DNA from: Mesorhizobium amorphae
Lineage (GTDB): Bacteria > Pseudomonadota > Alphaproteobacteria > Rhizobiales > Rhizobiaceae
DNA: 43,223 bases
NCBI RefSeq assembly: GCF_014843845.1
Contig: NZ_JHQS01000124.1
Location: 1-43,223 of the forward strand
Direction of reading: 5' to 3'
Shown: positions 41,512 to 43,223 of the stretch, piece by piece
Numbering within the stretch: position 1 is the first letter of the stretch
Layout: every line of letters starts with the position of its first letter
Position numbers and translations under genes: made by a program
Notes under the pieces: generated by a model
Told to the model about the DNA's origin: nothing
Databases searched by the model: none
Seen by the model: only the letters and a program-made list of their open reading frames with translations

Positions 41512-42297
41512 CTACGGTGCCACAACTCGCAACCTGGCTGCTTCATAGTCGAACGAAACGCGGTTCCGCCCACGTTGTTTCGCTTCAAGAAGGCATCGTG
41601 CGGCAGTGCGAAGGACATCCTGAGTATCTGCATCGTGCGGGATTTCCGCACCACCGATGCTGACCGTCACTTTCACGCCGTCTTGTTGCCCTTTCCCCCA
41701 CGGAATCCCCTCGATATAACGGCGGATGTTCTCCGCAATGGTATTTGCCTGCCCTTTAGGGACGTCGCGCAACAACACCCCAAACTCTTCCCCGCCAAGG
41801 CGACCGATCGAGTCCCCCGGGCGCGTCGTATAGACGAGCGCCTTCGCAATCCGGACCAGAGCCTCGTCACCCTTGGCGTGTCCGTGCTTATCATTGATTG
41901 AAGAGAAGTGATCAGGATCGATAAGGAGAAGGGTGTCGCACTCGCCTTCATCGCGGCTTCTGTCCATCCTTGCCATGAATTCACCGCGACTAAGGAGTCC
42001 CGTCATGGGGTCATGACTGGTGACGAAGGTGAGCCTGCCATGCGTCTCTTTCAGGGCTGCATGGGACTTCTCCAACTTGTCACACGTTTCCTGGATCGTT
42101 TCCGCCTGGGTGAAGATGAAGGCGCTGACCGGCATCCCAATGAGAATGGGAATGAATGTACATTCCAGCCAACTCAGCCAGTCGATCGGCATCTGCAAGG
42201 CGATTCTTGCCGTAAACGACAGACCGAAGGTGGCGACGATTGCAATTATCGTCACGACTAGGGATTTGGCCAGAATACGCTTGGTGCGCGGTGTCAT
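41512..42297 (-). CDS. Membrane-bound diguanylate cyclase (GGDEF)
   Basis: A 261-residue protein. Two membrane segments at about 13-35 and 43-64 are followed by a short coiled coil (ETIQETCDKLEKSHAALKET) and a GGDEF domain from about 95. The active site is GGEEF at 168-172, the metal aspartate is in LLIDPDHFSSIND, and the RxxD inhibitory site (Arg159-Asp162) lies five residues before GGEEF. It should therefore make cyclic di-GMP and be inhibited by it. No phosphodiesterase domain. It appears to be a single gene with a repeat-rich upstream region. Confidence 0.93.
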   Translation of the reverse strand: MTPRTKRILAKSLVVTIIAIVATFGLSFTARIALQMPIDWLSWLECTFIPILIGMPVSAFIFTQAETIQETCDKLEKSHAALKETHGRLTFVTSHDPMTGLLSRGEFMARMDRSRDEGECDTLLLIDPDHFSSINDKHGHAKGDEALVRIAKALVYTTRPGDSIGRLGGEEFGVLLRDVPKGQANTIAENIRRYIEGIPWGKGQQDGVKVTVSIGGAEIPHDADTQDVLRTAARCLLEAKQRGRNRVSFDYEAARLRVVAP

Positions 42298-42309
42298 ATT
42301 GTTTCTTTG

Positions 42310-42348
42310 TTTCTTTAGGCATTGGCGTTATTTCTTTAGACATTGGCG
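42310..42348 (-). repeat. Two 18-bp direct repeats upstream of the cyclase gene
   Basis: TTTCTTTAGGCATTGGCG at 42310-42327 and TTTCTTTAGACATTGGCG at 42331-42348 differ by one base and are 21 bp apart start to start, two helical turns. They begin 12 bp before the cyclase start codon, so they could bind a regulator cooperatively or influence the leader of the message. Confidence 0.6.
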
Positions 42349-42458
42349 CTGAACAAGCCGTTACCAAGTCCATTAAGATTATTCGGGACGCGAAGGGCAA
42401 GGAAGCAAAAATGCCGCCGTCCGAGGGCGAGACGGCGAGCAAGTTGCCGACAGAGGGG

Positions 42459-42498
42459 CGAATTTTAGCAAATGTTAAAATTCGAGTTTTTCAACTCG
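42459..42498. promoter_or_regulatory. Two abutting inverted repeats between cyclase and small ORF
   Basis: CGAATTTTA (42459-42467) and TAAAATTCG (42476-42484) form a perfect 9-bp dyad with 8 bases between. CGAGTT (42483-42488) and AACTCG (42493-42498) form a second, overlapping it by two bases. Read on the minus strand the second has a GAAA tetraloop and is followed by AATTTTAA, somewhat like a terminator. The role is open. Confidence 0.4.
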
Positions 42499-42536
42499 GC
42501 CGACGTTAGTTTTCAGATGCTACCCATGCTGCATGG

Positions 42537-42761
42537 ATGGTGAGCAATATGCGTGGCCCAGGTTGGATCAGAGATATACGGCAGGCTGAAGCTCAGCAGA
42601 TGCGGGATCGAATCGCTTGGCTTGAATGCGAACTGATCAATGCGGCAGCGTCGAAAGGCAAATCCAAGTTGCAAAACGTTGGTCACGAGCTTCGGTCGCA
42701 GAAGGCTCGTCTAGCACGCCTCGAACAATGCATAGCGTGGATGCCGAAGCGACTCGCCTAA
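42537..42761 (+). CDS. Small charged helical protein, unknown
   Basis: A 74-codon frame; from the second ATG (42549) it is 70 residues. The content (RQAEAQQMRDRIAWLECELI, then GHELRSQKARLARLEQCIAW) predicts two amphipathic helices that could form a coiled-coil hairpin. I recognise no family with certainty. No clear ribosome-binding site. It is divergent from the cyclase gene with the inverted repeats between them. It could be a real small protein or a chance frame. Confidence 0.4.
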   Translation: MVSNMRGPGWIRDIRQAEAQQMRDRIAWLECELINAAASKGKSKLQNVGHELRSQKARLARLEQCIAWMPKRLA

Positions 42762-43144
42762 AGGCAAGAGCTACAGCCCAAGGCGACGAGAAGGTGATCG
42801 CCTGGGCGAATGGGCTGTGGACGACGCCGCTGGCGGACGGTTCGTGGAGCGAGGTCAAGGCCTCGCCCTTTTAGGCGGAAAGCTGGCCGTCGGCCTTCAC
42901 CGCGGCAGGTCCACCGGTCCGAGGGACGCACGACTTTTAGGGAGAAGTCCTATGCAAAAGCCACACGTGCGGAGTAGATGTCTAACCGGCCGGACAGGCC
43001 AAGAGCCTCTAAGGAACCGACATTGTCGCTGCTCCCGCCTTTGATCCGCCACCTCAAATCTCCTGACCGAGGCTGGGGACCGGTCAATCAATAATTGCCG
43101 CGGACAAAGCCTAGCAAAGGTCACAATGCGATGGGGCAACTTCC
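42762..43144. other. Stretch with no assigned gene; possible decayed coding and RNA fold
   Basis: A frame shifted from the small ORF gives DEKVIAWANGLWTTPLADGS up to a stop at 42874, which reads like a protein C-terminus, so the small ORF may once have been longer. A nested stem can be drawn at 42774-42817 (CAGCCC/GGGCTG around AGGCGA/TCGCCT). The rest, to 43144, holds nothing I can identify. Confidence 0.3.
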
Positions 43145-43223
43145 TCAGCCCTGTTTGGACTTCCGGACAGCCGCTGCAAGCATCGCCTGACCGACACCCC
43201 GGTCGCCTTGGGCGTTCAGCTTT
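43145..43223 (-). CDS. C-terminal end of an unidentified gene (cut by window edge)
   Basis: On the minus strand the frame entering from the right edge reads KLNAQGDRGVGQAMLAAAVR and ends KSKQG at a TGA (43147-43145). The composition is that of a real alphaproteobacterial C-terminus, but 25 residues are too few to name it. Confidence 0.35.
   Translation of the reverse strand, partial: KLNAQGDRGVGQAMLAAAVRKSKQG

Overview
The window looks like accessory DNA from a GC-rich alphaproteobacterium of the Rhizobiales, Mesorhizobium- or Sinorhizobium-like. This is judged from protein style, paired ScfR and propionyl-CoA genes, several PotABCD-type transporters and the degenerate IS elements between modules. 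Naming the organism would need a database search. I see no tRNA, rRNA, CRISPR array or prophage.

Layout. (1) 1-4342: a minus-strand operon of a PLP transsulfuration-family enzyme, a DapA-family aldolase/lyase and a PaiB-like FMN protein (cut by the left edge), divergent from a MocR/GabR-type regulator. (2) 4343-4776: remnants of an IS110-type transposase and a LysR gene. (3) 4777-10839: a PotDABC-type ABC importer with an AcuI-type acryloyl-CoA reductase as last gene, divergent from a TetR repressor; a clear inverted-repeat operator sits on both predicted promoters. (4) 10840-11423: a fossil of another ABC permease pair. (5) 11424-20045: a six-gene minus-strand catabolic operon (SDR, ALO-like FAD oxidase, ADP-forming acyl-CoA synthetase, acyl-CoA dehydrogenase, ThDP enzyme, GlcD-like FAD enzyme), divergent from a LuxR regulator. 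(6) 21076-23603: a GlxA/AraC regulator between IS21- and IS6-type remnants. (7) 23604-30923: an ScfR/PccR-type regulator divergent from pccB, pccA and methylmalonyl-CoA mutase. (8) 31222-40806: a threonine/serine dehydratase, a second PotABCD-type importer downstream of an aldehyde dehydrogenase, a LysR regulator, an aspartate dehydrogenase and a divergent RidA. (9) 40807-43223: an IS3 remnant, a membrane diguanylate cyclase, a small coiled-coil ORF and the end of an unidentified gene.

How it may work together (inference): several modules meet at three-carbon acyl-CoA. AcuI would turn acryloyl-CoA into propionyl-CoA. A methionine-lyase-like enzyme and a threonine dehydratase could give 2-oxobutyrate, a propionyl-CoA precursor. 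PccBA plus the mutase would carry propionyl-CoA to succinyl-CoA. No methylmalonyl-CoA epimerase and no DMSP lyase are present here. The least explained unit is the six-gene operon at 11424-20045. The most unusual small feature is a 34-codon ORF with a strong ribosome-binding site whose stop overlaps the start codon of pccB.
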